This document shows positions 32,299 to 42,076 of a stretch of 64,000 nucleotides of DNA, piece by piece. Source of the DNA: Oscillospiraceae bacterium (GTDB lineage Bacteria; Bacillota; Clostridia; Oscillospirales; CAG-272); the NCBI GenBank assembly GCA_015063385.1, contig SVUG01000004.1:1-64000 (forward strand), read 5' to 3'. Every line of letters starts with the position of its first letter. Position 1 is the stretch's first letter. The notes beneath the pieces were generated by a model, which searched no databases, had not been told where the DNA came from, and worked only from the letters and a program-made list of their open reading frames with translations. The position numbers were made by a program, and so were the translations under genes.

Positions 32299-33531
32299 AT
32301 GGATATAAGCTCACTTCGTGAGAGGGACAACGTTAACACCTTTACCGTGTCCGAGCTCAATAACTATATCAAGAATATTTTTGAAAGCAATCGCACCTTG
32401 AGTGCGGTCACCGTGCGCGGAGAAATATCCAATTTCACGAGTCATAGAAGCGGTCACCTTTACTTTTCTTTAAAGGACGCCGAAGGGCAAATACGAGCGG
32501 TTATGTTCCGCTCGCGCGCCATGATGCTGAAATTTATGCCCGAGTCGGGTATGAAGGTCGTGCTTCACGGTTCTGTGACGGTCTATCCGCGTGACGGCTC
32601 TTATCAGATATACGTAAGCTCTATGCAGCCGGATGGAATCGGTGCACTTTATCTGGCTTACGAGCAGCTTAAGGAACGGCTTGCTGCCGAGGGGCTCTTT
32701 TCCGAGGAGCATAAGCGTCTTATTCCTGAGATGCCGAGGCGTGTCGGAGTTATAACGTCGCCCACTGGTGCTGCCGTGCGTGATATTATTAACGTCACAG
32801 GGAGAAGATTTCCTTCTGCTGATATTTACCTTTATCCTGCCTTGGTGCAGGGAGAGGGGGCCGAGCGCATGCTGATTGATGCCGTAGATTATTTTGATAA
32901 AACAAAGCTCTGCGACGTAATTATTATCGGTAGGGGCGGTGGCTCAATCGAGGACCTTTGGGCGTTTAATAGCGAGGCGCTTGCAAGGCGCATTTTTGCT
33001 GCAAGCGTTCCAATAATTTCTGCAGTAGGTCATGAAACCGATTTTACAATTTGTGATTTTGTAGCCGATATGCGAGCCCCGACCCCCTCTGCCGCGGCAG
33101 AGCTTGCCGTCCCGGACAGACGCGAGCTTATGATGCGTCTTGATTCATGCGGAGAACGTGCTTACACAGCGATAATCAATAATATCACACGTCTTAAAGA
33201 GCGCGTTGGCTATCTTACCGATAAAACCGGCGTTAAGGCTACGCTTTCCTTTATAGAAACGAAAAAGGAAACGGTGGAAGCTTATAGGCAAAAGGCGGTT
33301 TTGCTTATACGTTCCGAGCTTCAGCGCTTCCGCGATAAGCTTGCTGTTAATGCATCAAAGGCTGATGCGTTAAGCCCCTTGTCTATACTTTCTCGCGGAT
33401 ATTCCGTAGCAGAAGGAAAACAGGGAATTGTCAAGCGCGCCGATGACGTAAGTGTCGGTGATGAGCTTCGGTTAACTCTTTCTGACGGCAAAATCGTTGC
33501 CGAGGTGACCGAGATAATTAAGGAGAAATAA
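32299..33531 (+). CDS. xseA: exodeoxyribonuclease VII large subunit
   Basis: 410 residues. An N-terminal OB fold (about 15-110, with VRGEISNFTSHRSGHLYFSLKD) binds single-stranded DNA. The nuclease core has RVGVITSPTGAAVRDI, GRGGGSIEDLWAFN and SAVGHETDFTICDFVADMRAPTPSAAAEL. A coiled coil and C-terminal ILSRGYSVAEG follow. It degrades single-stranded DNA in repair together with XseB, encoded 5 bp downstream. Confidence 0.97.
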   Translation: MDISSLRERDNVNTFTVSELNNYIKNIFESNRTLSAVTVRGEISNFTSHRSGHLYFSLKDAEGQIRAVMFRSRAMMLKFMPESGMKVVLHGSVTVYPRDGSYQIYVSSMQPDGIGALYLAYEQLKERLAAEGLFSEEHKRLIPEMPRRVGVITSPTGAAVRDIINVTGRRFPSADIYLYPALVQGEGAERMLIDAVDYFDKTKLCDVIIIGRGGGSIEDLWAFNSEALARRIFAASVPIISAVGHETDFTICDFVADMRAPTPSAAAELAVPDRRELMMRLDSCGERAYTAIINNITRLKERVGYLTDKTGVKATLSFIETKKETVEAYRQKAVLLIRSELQRFRDKLAVNASKADALSPLSILSRGYSVAEGKQGIVKRADDVSVGDELRLTLSDGKIVAEVTEIIKEK

Positions 33532-33536
33532 CCAAA

Positions 33537-33770
33537 ATGAACGATATAAATTTTGAAGAAGCAATAAAGATGCTTGAATCCGAGGTCAAGAAGCTTGAAA
33601 GCGGTAATATGGCTCTTGACGAGTCTATTGATGCCTTTGAGACGGCAATTAAGCTCGTGAAGATATGCAACGAAAAGCTTGAAAATGCCGAGCGTAAGGT
33701 GCGTATTCTAACCGAAAATTCCGACGGCACAATATCAGATATGCCGTTTGACGTTGACAATGAGGCTTGA
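33537..33770 (+). CDS. xseB: exodeoxyribonuclease VII small subunit
   Basis: 77 residues, the normal size. A helical hairpin with the signature FEEAIKMLESEVKKLESGNMALDESIDAFE and a second helix with CNEKLENAERKV. Several copies bind the coiled coil of XseA. Its end overlaps the start of tlyA by 11 bases. Confidence 0.95.
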   Translation: MNDINFEEAIKMLESEVKKLESGNMALDESIDAFETAIKLVKICNEKLENAERKVRILTENSDGTISDMPFDVDNEA

Positions 33771-34491
33771 CGCTTTTCTTGCCGAGCGCTCACTGTGCGA
33801 CAGCCGCACTGATGCTAAGAATTTTATTCTTTCGGGCGCTGTGACGGTAAACGGTAAGATTATAAAAAAGCCCTCGCACGATATTTCGGGCGAGGAGGAT
33901 ATTACCGTTGATAAGAGCGGTAAAAAATACGTTGGCAGAGGCGGTCTAAAGCTGGAGGCGGCACTATCGTTTTTTGACGTTTCCGTAGACGGAAAGCTCG
34001 CTATTGACATAGGTGCTTCGAGCGGAGGCTTCACAGATTGCCTTCTTCAAAACGGTGCGGCACACGTCATAGCCGTTGATTCGGGAAGCGGACAGCTCGC
34101 AGAAGCTTTAAGATGTGATTCTCGCGTGACGGTTATTGAGAACTATAACGCAAGGTATATGAATCGCGAGGATTTTGAATATCTTCCAACTCTTGCAGTA
34201 ATGGACGTTTCATTTATTTCCGCAACCCTGATAATGCCAAGCTTGAAATCCTCTCTTGCACCGAGCGCAGATTTTATTTGCCTAATAAAGCCGCAGTTTG
34301 AGGTCGGAAGAAGGGGACTTGGCAAGGGGGGAATCGTAAAAAACGCGGAAATTAGAAACAGAGCAGTGAATGAGGTAATTGATTTCGCCAAGGCGCTCGG
34401 CTTCGTTTTAATTGACGTTAAGCAGTCACCGATTGTAGGCGGTGACGGAAATATAGAATATCTGGCACATTTTAAAAACAGCGAAGCGTAA
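33760..34491 (+). CDS. tlyA: TlyA family RNA 2'-O-methyltransferase
   Basis: 243 residues from ATG 33760; a TTG 12 bases upstream is also open. An S4 RNA-binding domain (1-60, MRLDAFLAERSLCDSRTDAKNFI) precedes an FtsJ-type Rossmann domain with AIDIGASSGGFTDCLL near 77 and SFISATLIMPSL near 150. The family methylates 16S and 23S rRNA at cytidine 2'-OH. Old database names call it hemolysin. In most Clostridia ispA and dxs lie between xseB and tlyA and an NAD kinase follows; here these are absent. Confidence 0.93.
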   Translation: MRLDAFLAERSLCDSRTDAKNFILSGAVTVNGKIIKKPSHDISGEEDITVDKSGKKYVGRGGLKLEAALSFFDVSVDGKLAIDIGASSGGFTDCLLQNGAAHVIAVDSGSGQLAEALRCDSRVTVIENYNARYMNREDFEYLPTLAVMDVSFISATLIMPSLKSSLAPSADFICLIKPQFEVGRRGLGKGGIVKNAEIRNRAVNEVIDFAKALGFVLIDVKQSPIVGGDGNIEYLAHFKNSEA

Positions 34492-34528
34492 TAGAAAAGA
34501 TTTTTCATAAACGAAAGGAATCTCAATA

Positions 34529-34990
34529 ATGAAAAACGCAAGACAGCAGAAAATACTTGAGCTAATCGAAAAGTATGACATTGATACGCAGGATACTCTA
34601 ATAAAGAAGCTTAAGGAGGCGGGATATAACGTCACGCAGACAACTGCATCCAGAGATATAAGACAGTTGAATCTCGTAAAGGGAACTACCGCAAACGGTA
34701 CGTACAAATATATTGCTCCCGGCGCTCATATAGGAAAAGGCGGAAATAACCCCGTTCTTAATTCTGCTATTACCGATTCGGTAATTAAAATTGAGGCTGC
34801 CGGTAATATCGTTGTTGTTAAGACTTTTTCAGGTATGGCGAATGCTATTGCGGTTTGCGTCGATGCGCTTGCACATGACGATATCGTTGGATGTGTTGCA
34901 GGTGACGATACCATTCTGCTCGTTGTTCGTACTGCTGAAATTGCAATCAAGCTTGAGCACGAGCTTATAGAAATCATCAAAAAAAGATAA
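34529..34990 (+). CDS. argR: arginine repressor ArgR
   Basis: 153 residues. N-terminal winged helix (1-70) with QTTASRDIRQLNLVK as recognition helix. C-terminal hexamer domain (80-150) with GMANAIAVCVDALAHDDIVGCVAGDDTILLVV; the GDDT motif binds arginine. In Firmicutes argR sits between tlyA or NAD kinase and recN, as here. It controls arginine synthesis and breakdown genes, none of which lie in the window. Confidence 0.95.
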   Translation: MKNARQQKILELIEKYDIDTQDTLIKKLKEAGYNVTQTTASRDIRQLNLVKGTTANGTYKYIAPGAHIGKGGNNPVLNSAITDSVIKIEAAGNIVVVKTFSGMANAIAVCVDALAHDDIVGCVAGDDTILLVVRTAEIAIKLEHELIEIIKKR

Positions 34991-35004
34991 ATTCGGGAGA
35001 TATT

Positions 35005-36702
35005 ATGCTACTTTCGTTGCATATAGAAAATATAGCCGTCGTTAAAAAGGTTGATTTTGATTTTACCGCCGGATTCATGGTGCTTACGGGTGAAACGGGC
35101 GCGGGAAAATCTATCATTATTGACGGCATCAATCTCTTGCTTGGTGCAAAGCCGCAAAGGGAGCTGATACGCTCGGGCGAGAGCTCTGCTATGGTCAGCG
35201 GACTTTTTGGCGACCTCTCCGATAGTATGAGAGGGAAGCTTTTGGAGCTTGGGGTTGATTTGTCTGATGACGGTACGATTCTCGTTCAGCGTACGATTAC
35301 GCAGGACGGTAAGGGAAAAATAACGGTAAATGGCAGAAGCGTTAACCTCGCGCTTTTAAAAAGCATAACCCCGAGCCTTGTAAATATACACGGTCAGAGT
35401 GATACGGCGGCGCTCGTTGATTCAAAGAATCATATTGAGATTCTCGACGTTTACGCAGGCTGTACCGAGCTTCTTAATGAATACCGCGCGGCATACGCAG
35501 AGCTTGAGTCTATTCGTCACGAGATAAGGGAAATTACCGAAAAGGCTCGCGAGAGCGAAAGACTTAAAGAAATACTTGAATATCAAATCAAGGATATCGA
35601 CTCCGCCGCTTTACATAGCGGTGAGGAGGAGGAGCTCGTAGAGAAAAAGGTTAAAATTAAAAACAGCGAGAAAATCACTAAAAACTGCGATTTCGTATTC
35701 CGAGCATTAAAGGGAAGCGAAAAGGGTAGCGCGTCTTATCTTTTAGATAGAAGCGCAACTGCACTCTCACAGCTTGGTGACGTAGTACCTAATTTTTCGG
35801 ACTATTCAGAAAGACTTCGCGATATACTTTATCAGGTTGAGGATATAGCAGAGGAGGTATACGCCGTTCTTGATGACGTAGACGAGGACCCAACGCAAAC
35901 TCTCAATAAAATAGAGTCAAGGCTTGATAAGATTTCAAAGCTAAAGCGAAAATACGGACTTACCGTTGATGAAGTTCTTGCGTTCAGAGAGAGAGCATAT
36001 CGTGAATATGAAATGCTTGAAAATTCCGATGCGCTTTTGAATTCTCTACAGCAAAAGGAGCGCGCATCTTATAAAAAAGCGCTTGCTATCGCAGAAACCT
36101 TGCATAGCACGAGAAAAAACGCGGCAGAAAGCCTTGAAGCAAAGGTTAAGGATACGCTTGAGTTCCTTGATATGCCTAAGGTCGTATTTTTTGCCAGCAT
36201 ACGCGAAGGCTTTGACGGCGAGGATAAAGTTCTTACGCGCGACGGCTCGGATACGGTTGAGTTTTATATCAGTGCCAACCTCGGCGCAGATGCACAGCCA
36301 CTGAGTAAAATAGCCTCCGGCGGTGAGCTTTCGAGAATAATGCTTGCGCTTAAGAGTGTAATCGCCGATAAGGACGGAATTCCTACGGTAATCTATGACG
36401 AGATTGACGCCGGCGTTTCGGGAAAAACCGCAAGAAAAATCGGTATAAAAATGCTTTCGCTATCAAAGAACACCCAGATATTTTGCGTCACCCACAGTGC
36501 ACAGATTGCTTCTCTTGGCGACGTACATTTCTTAATCAGCAAGTCCGACGTCAACGGTGCTACCGAAACAAGTGTTTGCGAGTTAGACATAGAGGGAAGA
36601 ATTGCCGAGCTTTCAAGAATTCTTGGCGGAATTGATATTACAGAGGCACAGCGCGCCGCTGCGGTCGATATGCTTAAGGAGCGCGAGGTGTACAAAAAAT
36701 AA
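35005..36702 (+). CDS. recN: DNA repair protein RecN
   Basis: 565 residues. An SMC-like ATPase: Walker A GETGAGKS is near 31-38, followed by a coiled-coil middle with short arms (about 150-370). The signature ASGGELSRIMLALK is near 435 and Walker B VIYDEIDAGVSG near 462. It helps process double-strand breaks. Downstream of argR by 14 bp. In most sporulating Firmicutes spoIVB and spo0A follow recN; here murB and whiA follow. Confidence 0.96.
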   Translation: MLLSLHIENIAVVKKVDFDFTAGFMVLTGETGAGKSIIIDGINLLLGAKPQRELIRSGESSAMVSGLFGDLSDSMRGKLLELGVDLSDDGTILVQRTITQDGKGKITVNGRSVNLALLKSITPSLVNIHGQSDTAALVDSKNHIEILDVYAGCTELLNEYRAAYAELESIRHEIREITEKARESERLKEILEYQIKDIDSAALHSGEEEELVEKKVKIKNSEKITKNCDFVFRALKGSEKGSASYLLDRSATALSQLGDVVPNFSDYSERLRDILYQVEDIAEEVYAVLDDVDEDPTQTLNKIESRLDKISKLKRKYGLTVDEVLAFRERAYREYEMLENSDALLNSLQQKERASYKKALAIAETLHSTRKNAAESLEAKVKDTLEFLDMPKVVFFASIREGFDGEDKVLTRDGSDTVEFYISANLGADAQPLSKIASGGELSRIMLALKSVIADKDGIPTVIYDEIDAGVSGKTARKIGIKMLSLSKNTQIFCVTHSAQIASLGDVHFLISKSDVNGATETSVCELDIEGRIAELSRILGGIDITEAQRAAAVDMLKEREVYKK

Positions 36703-36716
36703 ACAAAGGGGCATTC

Positions 36717-37616
36717 ATGTTTGAGTACGTTAAGGATTTTCTCAAAATGAATGACGTTGAATATAAAGAAAACGCAAGCCTTTCCGTAATGTCACCAATA
36801 CGAATTGGTGGCAGTGCAAGAATAATAGCTTATCCGGATTCTGCCTTGAAATACATTCAGGTTTTGCGCTTTTTGAAGGCGGTAAAAATTAAATACAGAG
36901 TGCTTGGAAGATTTTCCAACATCCTGGTAAACGATATCGGATATGACGGCGTAATAGTTAAAACCGATAGACTTAATAAGTGGTACGTCGACCTTGACTC
37001 GCTTTATGCTTATGCAGGAGCTACTACGGTGAGTATTTCTGCCGAGCTCTGCAAGTTGGGGCTTTCGGGCTTTGAGGAGCTTTCTGGAATACCGGGAAGC
37101 TTTGGGGGTGCGATTTATGGCAACGCCGGTGCTTTTGGCAGGGAAATTTCTGATATTCTAACCGAGGTGACGTTTTACAGTCAGAGTGATGACTGCGTTT
37201 ACACCGCTTCGGTACGTGAGCTTGATTTTTCATATCGTTATTCTGCATTTAAAAAGAATCATGGTCATATTATATCCGCTCGATTTGATATTGTGCCTTC
37301 GGATGCGTCTTCGGTTGCCGCTCGGATGAGAGAGGTGAAGCAAGTTCGCCTGAATACTCAGCCCGTTTCGCATCCTTCTCTGGGCAGCACCTTTAAAAGA
37401 CCAAACGGCAATATACCTGCTGCAAAAATGATAGACGACTGCGGACTCAAGGGCTATCGCATCGGTGGGGCAGAGGTGTCAAAAAAGCACGCGGGATTTA
37501 TTATAAACGTCGGTGGAGCTACGGCAAAGGATTACATTATGCTCTCGGACAGTGTAAGCAAAAGAGTTCACAAAGAATTTGGAGTGATTTTGGAGAGAGA
37601 GGTTGAATTGCTCTAG
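36717..37616 (+). CDS. murB: UDP-N-acetylmuramate dehydrogenase
   Basis: 299 residues, the short type II enzyme. FAD-binding sequences include SPIRIGGSARIIAYPDS near 24 and LSGIPGSFGGAIYGNAGAFG near 120. SYRYSAFKK near 172 and the catalytic Ser in HPSLGSTFKRP near 222 are also present. It reduces enolpyruvyl-UDP-GlcNAc to UDP-MurNAc in cell-wall synthesis. Followed after 8 bp by whiA; the usual rapZ and yvcK between them are missing. Confidence 0.96.
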   Translation: MFEYVKDFLKMNDVEYKENASLSVMSPIRIGGSARIIAYPDSALKYIQVLRFLKAVKIKYRVLGRFSNILVNDIGYDGVIVKTDRLNKWYVDLDSLYAYAGATTVSISAELCKLGLSGFEELSGIPGSFGGAIYGNAGAFGREISDILTEVTFYSQSDDCVYTASVRELDFSYRYSAFKKNHGHIISARFDIVPSDASSVAARMREVKQVRLNTQPVSHPSLGSTFKRPNGNIPAAKMIDDCGLKGYRIGGAEVSKKHAGFIINVGGATAKDYIMLSDSVSKRVHKEFGVILEREVELL

Positions 37617-37624
37617 GAGGGATT

Positions 37625-38530
37625 ATGTCTGTTTCATACGAGTTAAAAAAAGATATAATATCACAGCAGTACAAATCGGCTTGTTGCAGGCGCTCCTTGC
37701 TTATGGGAATACTGTTTGCAAAAGGTAAGATAAAGGAAAAAGAAATTCTCTTGTCTTTTGAAAGAGCTGAATTCGCTGAATTTACAGCATCGCTTATACT
37801 AGAATTTTATAGCAAGGAAGCAAAAATATTCCGTTCAGAAAAAGGAGGAAGATGCGTTCAGCTAACCTTTGACTCTGCATCTGCCTCAAAATATATAGCA
37901 AATTTAAATGATTTGCCTAATGATTTTACCGTTTGTAATCTGATAACTCAAAAATGCAGAGCCTGCCTTTCTTCCTTTCTTCGCGGAGTTTTTATTGCTT
38001 CAGGAAGACTTTCGGACCCCAAAAAACAGTTTTCACTTGAATTTACACTTGGCGAGAGAGCAGACGCTTTTAGTAAGATATTGACAGATTTGACTCTCAC
38101 ACCGCATATTTCAAGACGGCAGAGAGGAGACGTAGTGTATTTCAGAAACAGCTATGAAATAGAGGATTTTTACGGGTACGCTGCGATAAATCACACCGTA
38201 TTCGACATAATTGAAGCGAAGATAAATTCACTTGCACGACGTGAATCTCAAAGATTTTTGAATTGCGTCACGAATAATTATAAAAGAATGGCAGACGTTT
38301 CTGAAAGACAGATTGCCGTGATTGAGAAGCTTGATGAATTGAATCTTCTTTCATCGCTCCCTGATGAGCTTGCCAGGACGGCTCGCTTAAGACTCGATTA
38401 TCCGGATTTGCCACTGTCAGCTCTGGCATCGAAAATGACTCCTGCAATATCCAAGTCGGGACTTTCACACAGACTTAAAAATATAGAGGAGCTTGGCGCA
38501 AAGCTCCTTGGTACTGATACGAAAAAATAA
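37625..38530 (+). CDS. whiA: DNA-binding protein WhiA
   Basis: 301 residues. An N-terminal pair of LAGLIDADG-like units without nuclease residues (about 20-200) has CCRRSLLMGILFAKG and CRACLSSFLRGVFIASGRLSDPKKQFSLEF. The C-terminal helix-turn-helix is at 235-295, LPDELARTARLRLDYPDLPLSALAS. In actinomycetes it drives sporulation; in Firmicutes it affects division and the nucleoid. AGGAGG lies before the ATG. It is followed 16 bp later by dnaE. Confidence 0.95.
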   Translation: MSVSYELKKDIISQQYKSACCRRSLLMGILFAKGKIKEKEILLSFERAEFAEFTASLILEFYSKEAKIFRSEKGGRCVQLTFDSASASKYIANLNDLPNDFTVCNLITQKCRACLSSFLRGVFIASGRLSDPKKQFSLEFTLGERADAFSKILTDLTLTPHISRRQRGDVVYFRNSYEIEDFYGYAAINHTVFDIIEAKINSLARRESQRFLNCVTNNYKRMADVSERQIAVIEKLDELNLLSSLPDELARTARLRLDYPDLPLSALASKMTPAISKSGLSHRLKNIEELGAKLLGTDTKK

Positions 38531-38546
38531 AGGAAAGGGTAAAAAT

Positions 38547-41500
38547 ATGGGAGAATTTGTTCATTTGCATCTTCATACCGAATATAGCCTACTTGACGGC
38601 GCTACGCGAATTTCTTCCATAGCCGATAAGGCGATTTCCCTTGGTCAAGACGCCGTTGCAATTACCGACCACGGTGTTATGTACGGTGCGGTTGAATTTT
38701 ACACGGCACTTAAAGAAAAGGGCGTTAAGCCCATAATAGGCTGCGAGGTATACGTTGCGCCGCGCTCTCGTCATTTTAAGGACGGTAAACAGGATTCTTC
38801 AGGAAATCATTTGATTCTTCTTTGCAAGAACGAAATTGGATATAAAAATCTTTCGTATATGGTTTCTTTAAGCTTCATTGACGGCTTTTATTCAAAGCCC
38901 AGAATAGATATGGAGCTTTTGCGTGAGCACGGCGAAGGACTCGTAGCTCTATCCGGATGTATTGCGGGAAAAATACCGCAGCTTATAATTGCCGGAAGTA
39001 TGGGCGAGGCCGAAGCGACGGCACTTGAATTTAAAGAGATTTTCGGTGATGATTTTTACCTTGAGATACAGAATCACGGACTCGATGATGAGAGAAGAGT
39101 TGCTCACGGAATAAGGCTTATCAGCGAAAAGCTGGGTATCCCCATGGTAGCCACAAATGACGTTCATTATCTTGAGCGCGCTGATGCTAACACGCAAGCA
39201 ACGCTGATGTGCATTCAGACTAATAATCTCGTTTCAGAGGGTAGACCGTTTGGATTTGAAACCGATGAATTTTATTTCAAATCCGCTGATGAGATGAAGG
39301 TTTTGTTTGCGCCCTTCAAGGACGCTGTTGCAAACACGGTTAAAATAGCCGAAAAGTGCAATTTTGATTTTGAATTTGATAAGCTGCATCTGCCGGATTT
39401 CAGGGCGGAGGACGGCTCTTCACATAAAGAAAAATTACGCCATGATGCATATCTTGGATTTAATCGCAAGATAAATGAGGGCAGAATAATATTTGACTCG
39501 CACTCAAAAGAAGAATATGAGGCAAGAATAGAATACGAGCTTTCGGTTATAGATAAAATGGGCTTTAATGCCTACTTCCTTATTGTCAGCGATTTCGTCG
39601 GTTATGCAAAAGGCGCTAATATACCAGTAGGCCCCGGACGTGGCTCGGGCGCAGGTAGCCTTGTAGCATTTCTTACCGGAATCACTGACGTTGATCCTAT
39701 AGCGTTTGATTTGCTTTTTGAGCGATTCTTAAATCCCGAGCGAGTTTCTATGCCCGACTTTGATATAGATTTTTGCTATAACAGACGAGAAGAGGTCATA
39801 GATTACGTCAAACGCAAATACGGTGACGATAAGGTGGCGCAAATTGTCACCTTTGGTACTCTCGCGCCACGTGCGGCGGTTAGAGACGTCGGCCGTGCAC
39901 TTGGCATGCCATATGGCAGAGTGGATACGGTTGCAAAGCTTATTCCATTCAATTCTCCAAGCATAGAGAGTGCGCTCTCCGCCTCTGACCTCAGGGAGCT
40001 TTACACTAAAGAAGAGGACGTCAGAGAGCTACTTGACCTCAGTATGAAGCTTGAGGGAATGCCAAGACACGCATCTACTCACGCGGCGGGTGTCGTTATC
40101 ACAGAAAAACCGACATATGAATACGTTCCGTTATCATATAGCGGTACCGGTGTTGTCACGCAGTTCGATATGAACACCGATGCTAAGCTCGGTCTCGTTA
40201 AATTCGATTTCCTAGGTCTTCGATATCTTACGGTCATTCAGGATGCAGAAGAGGCAATCAGAGATAGAGTTCCCGAGTTTGATATTACGAAGATCCCTTT
40301 TGATGACAAAGCTACCTTTGAGCTTTTGTGCGATGCAAAAACCGACGGAGTATTTCAGCTTGAATCGGGTGGAATGAAGCAGGTTTTATCCAAGCTTTGT
40401 CCCTCGTGTCTTGAGGATATAATTGCTTGCGTTGCTCTTTATCGTCCGGGTCCGATGGACTCAATAGACAGCTTTATTGCCAGAAAGCACGGTAAGGAGA
40501 AGGTATTATACAAGACCGAGCAGCTGAGGTCGATTCTTGACGTCACCTACGGCTGCATAGTATATCAGGAGCAGGTAATGCAGATTTGCAGAAGCCTTGC
40601 GGGATATTCCTACGCTCGCGCGGACATAGTAAGACGAGCAATGTCAAAGAAGAAAACCTCTGCTATGCAGGCAGAACGAGATGATTTTGTTTCCGGATGC
40701 GCTACGCACGGCGTTGATAAAAAGATAGCCGAAGAAATATTCGAGGATATGGTTGGCTTTGCAAAATACGCATTCAATAAGAGCCACGCCACAGCATACG
40801 GCATTATTTCTTATCGCACGGCATATCTTAAGGCGCATTATCCCGCAGAATATTTCTCAGCACTTCTGACAAGCGTTCTTGATAATGCCGGGAAGGTCAG
40901 GGAATACATTGCTGATGCACAGCGCTTTGGCGTTTCGGTTCTTCCGCCTGACATCAATATAAGCGGTGAAACCTTTACTACCGACGGTAAGGATATTCGA
41001 TTTGGACTCTTAGCGATAAAGAACGTCGGTAATACTTTTGCCAAATCGGTCATCAAATGCCGTACTGCCTCAAAATATCTCTCGTTTGACGACTTTGTGT
41101 CCAGAATGATGGATTTTGAACTTAATAAGAGAACGGTGGAATCGCTGATAAAATGCGGTGTTTTTGATAGCCTTGGTGTACCAAGAAGTGCGCTGCTTCA
41201 GTGCTACGAGGGAATACTTGATTCCGAGCACGATAGAGCAAGAAACAATATCAGCGGTCAAATGGATTTGTTCTCGACCTCATCGGTGTCCTCTGCCGCT
41301 CCGTCTTATAAGTATCCCGACGTGCCTGAGATGCCGCTTCGTGAGCTTCTTCTTCTCGAAAAGGAAAGCTCGGGAATGTATTTCTCAGGTCACATGATTG
41401 ATAATTATTCCAAGCATATATCTGCGATTTCTCCCGACAAGATTTCAGATATACTCCTTGATTCAACCGAGGAGACCGATTCGGAAACCAAATATAAGGA

Positions 41501-42008
41501 CAAATCTCAGGTAAAAATCGCAGGAATAATTACGTCAAAAAGGACGAAGGTGACTAAGTCCGGTGACGTTATGGCTTTTCTTACCGTAGAGGATAGATTT
41601 GCGGAAATCGAGGTCATCGTTTTTGCTAAAAACTATAAAAAGTTATCCGAAATATTGACCGAGGAAGCAGCTGTTCTGGTCACGGGCAACGTTTCTGTGG
41701 AGGAGGGAGAATCTGCGAGAATTCTTCTTTCCGATGCTTCGCTTCTTCACTCAGACTCGGAGTCTGCTGATACCAAGGAAGATAGCATATCGCCTACGGT
41801 ATACATTAAGGTGCAAAGCCTTTCTGACGGGAGAATAGCTAATATTCAGCGTATTGCAACCTTGAACCGAGGAAACGCAAAAGTCGTACTTTACGACGAG
41901 AGCACTAAAAAATATTCTGCAATGCGTTCGGTATCACTTGACCTATCAGATAAAGTTATTTCAAGGCTTTACAGTATCTTTTCGGAAAAAGACGTTATAA
42001 TTAAATAG
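38547..42008 (+). CDS. dnaE: DNA polymerase III subunit alpha (DnaE type)
   Basis: 1153 residues from ATG 38547 (AGGAAAGGG upstream); an in-frame start at 38493 lies inside whiA. A PHP domain (1-270) begins VHLHLHTEYSLLDG and includes AITDHGVMYG. The polymerase core has PVGPGRGSGAGSLVAF near 360 and the catalytic Asp pair in PDFDIDF near 404. C-terminal helix-hairpin-helix and an OB fold (about 990-1070, VKIAGIITSKR) follow. In Firmicutes DnaE extends RNA primers for PolC. Confidence 0.97.
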   Translation: MGEFVHLHLHTEYSLLDGATRISSIADKAISLGQDAVAITDHGVMYGAVEFYTALKEKGVKPIIGCEVYVAPRSRHFKDGKQDSSGNHLILLCKNEIGYKNLSYMVSLSFIDGFYSKPRIDMELLREHGEGLVALSGCIAGKIPQLIIAGSMGEAEATALEFKEIFGDDFYLEIQNHGLDDERRVAHGIRLISEKLGIPMVATNDVHYLERADANTQATLMCIQTNNLVSEGRPFGFETDEFYFKSADEMKVLFAPFKDAVANTVKIAEKCNFDFEFDKLHLPDFRAEDGSSHKEKLRHDAYLGFNRKINEGRIIFDSHSKEEYEARIEYELSVIDKMGFNAYFLIVSDFVGYAKGANIPVGPGRGSGAGSLVAFLTGITDVDPIAFDLLFERFLNPERVSMPDFDIDFCYNRREEVIDYVKRKYGDDKVAQIVTFGTLAPRAAVRDVGRALGMPYGRVDTVAKLIPFNSPSIESALSASDLRELYTKEEDVRELLDLSMKLEGMPRHASTHAAGVVITEKPTYEYVPLSYSGTGVVTQFDMNTDAKLGLVKFDFLGLRYLTVIQDAEEAIRDRVPEFDITKIPFDDKATFELLCDAKTDGVFQLESGGMKQVLSKLCPSCLEDIIACVALYRPGPMDSIDSFIARKHGKEKVLYKTEQLRSILDVTYGCIVYQEQVMQICRSLAGYSYARADIVRRAMSKKKTSAMQAERDDFVSGCATHGVDKKIAEEIFEDMVGFAKYAFNKSHATAYGIISYRTAYLKAHYPAEYFSALLTSVLDNAGKVREYIADAQRFGVSVLPPDINISGETFTTDGKDIRFGLLAIKNVGNTFAKSVIKCRTASKYLSFDDFVSRMMDFELNKRTVESLIKCGVFDSLGVPRSALLQCYEGILDSEHDRARNNISGQMDLFSTSSVSSAAPSYKYPDVPEMPLRELLLLEKESSGMYFSGHMIDNYSKHISAISPDKISDILLDSTEETDSETKYKDKSQVKIAGIITSKRTKVTKSGDVMAFLTVEDRFAEIEVIVFAKNYKKLSEILTEEAAVLVTGNVSVEEGESARILLSDASLLHSDSESADTKEDSISPTVYIKVQSLSDGRIANIQRIATLNRGNAKVVLYDESTKKYSAMRSVSLDLSDKVISRLYSIFSEKDVIIK

Positions 42009-42076
42009 CTTTTATCAGTCTTCGCAGTGCGTCATCTTGCATTCACTTTTAATTTTAAAAGGTATGGAGGCGAGAT

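Noticed and set aside
38493-38546. Upstream start for DnaE inside whiA
   Set aside because: It overlaps whiA and lacks a site. ATG 38547 gives the usual start of the PHP domain with AGGAAAGGG upstream.
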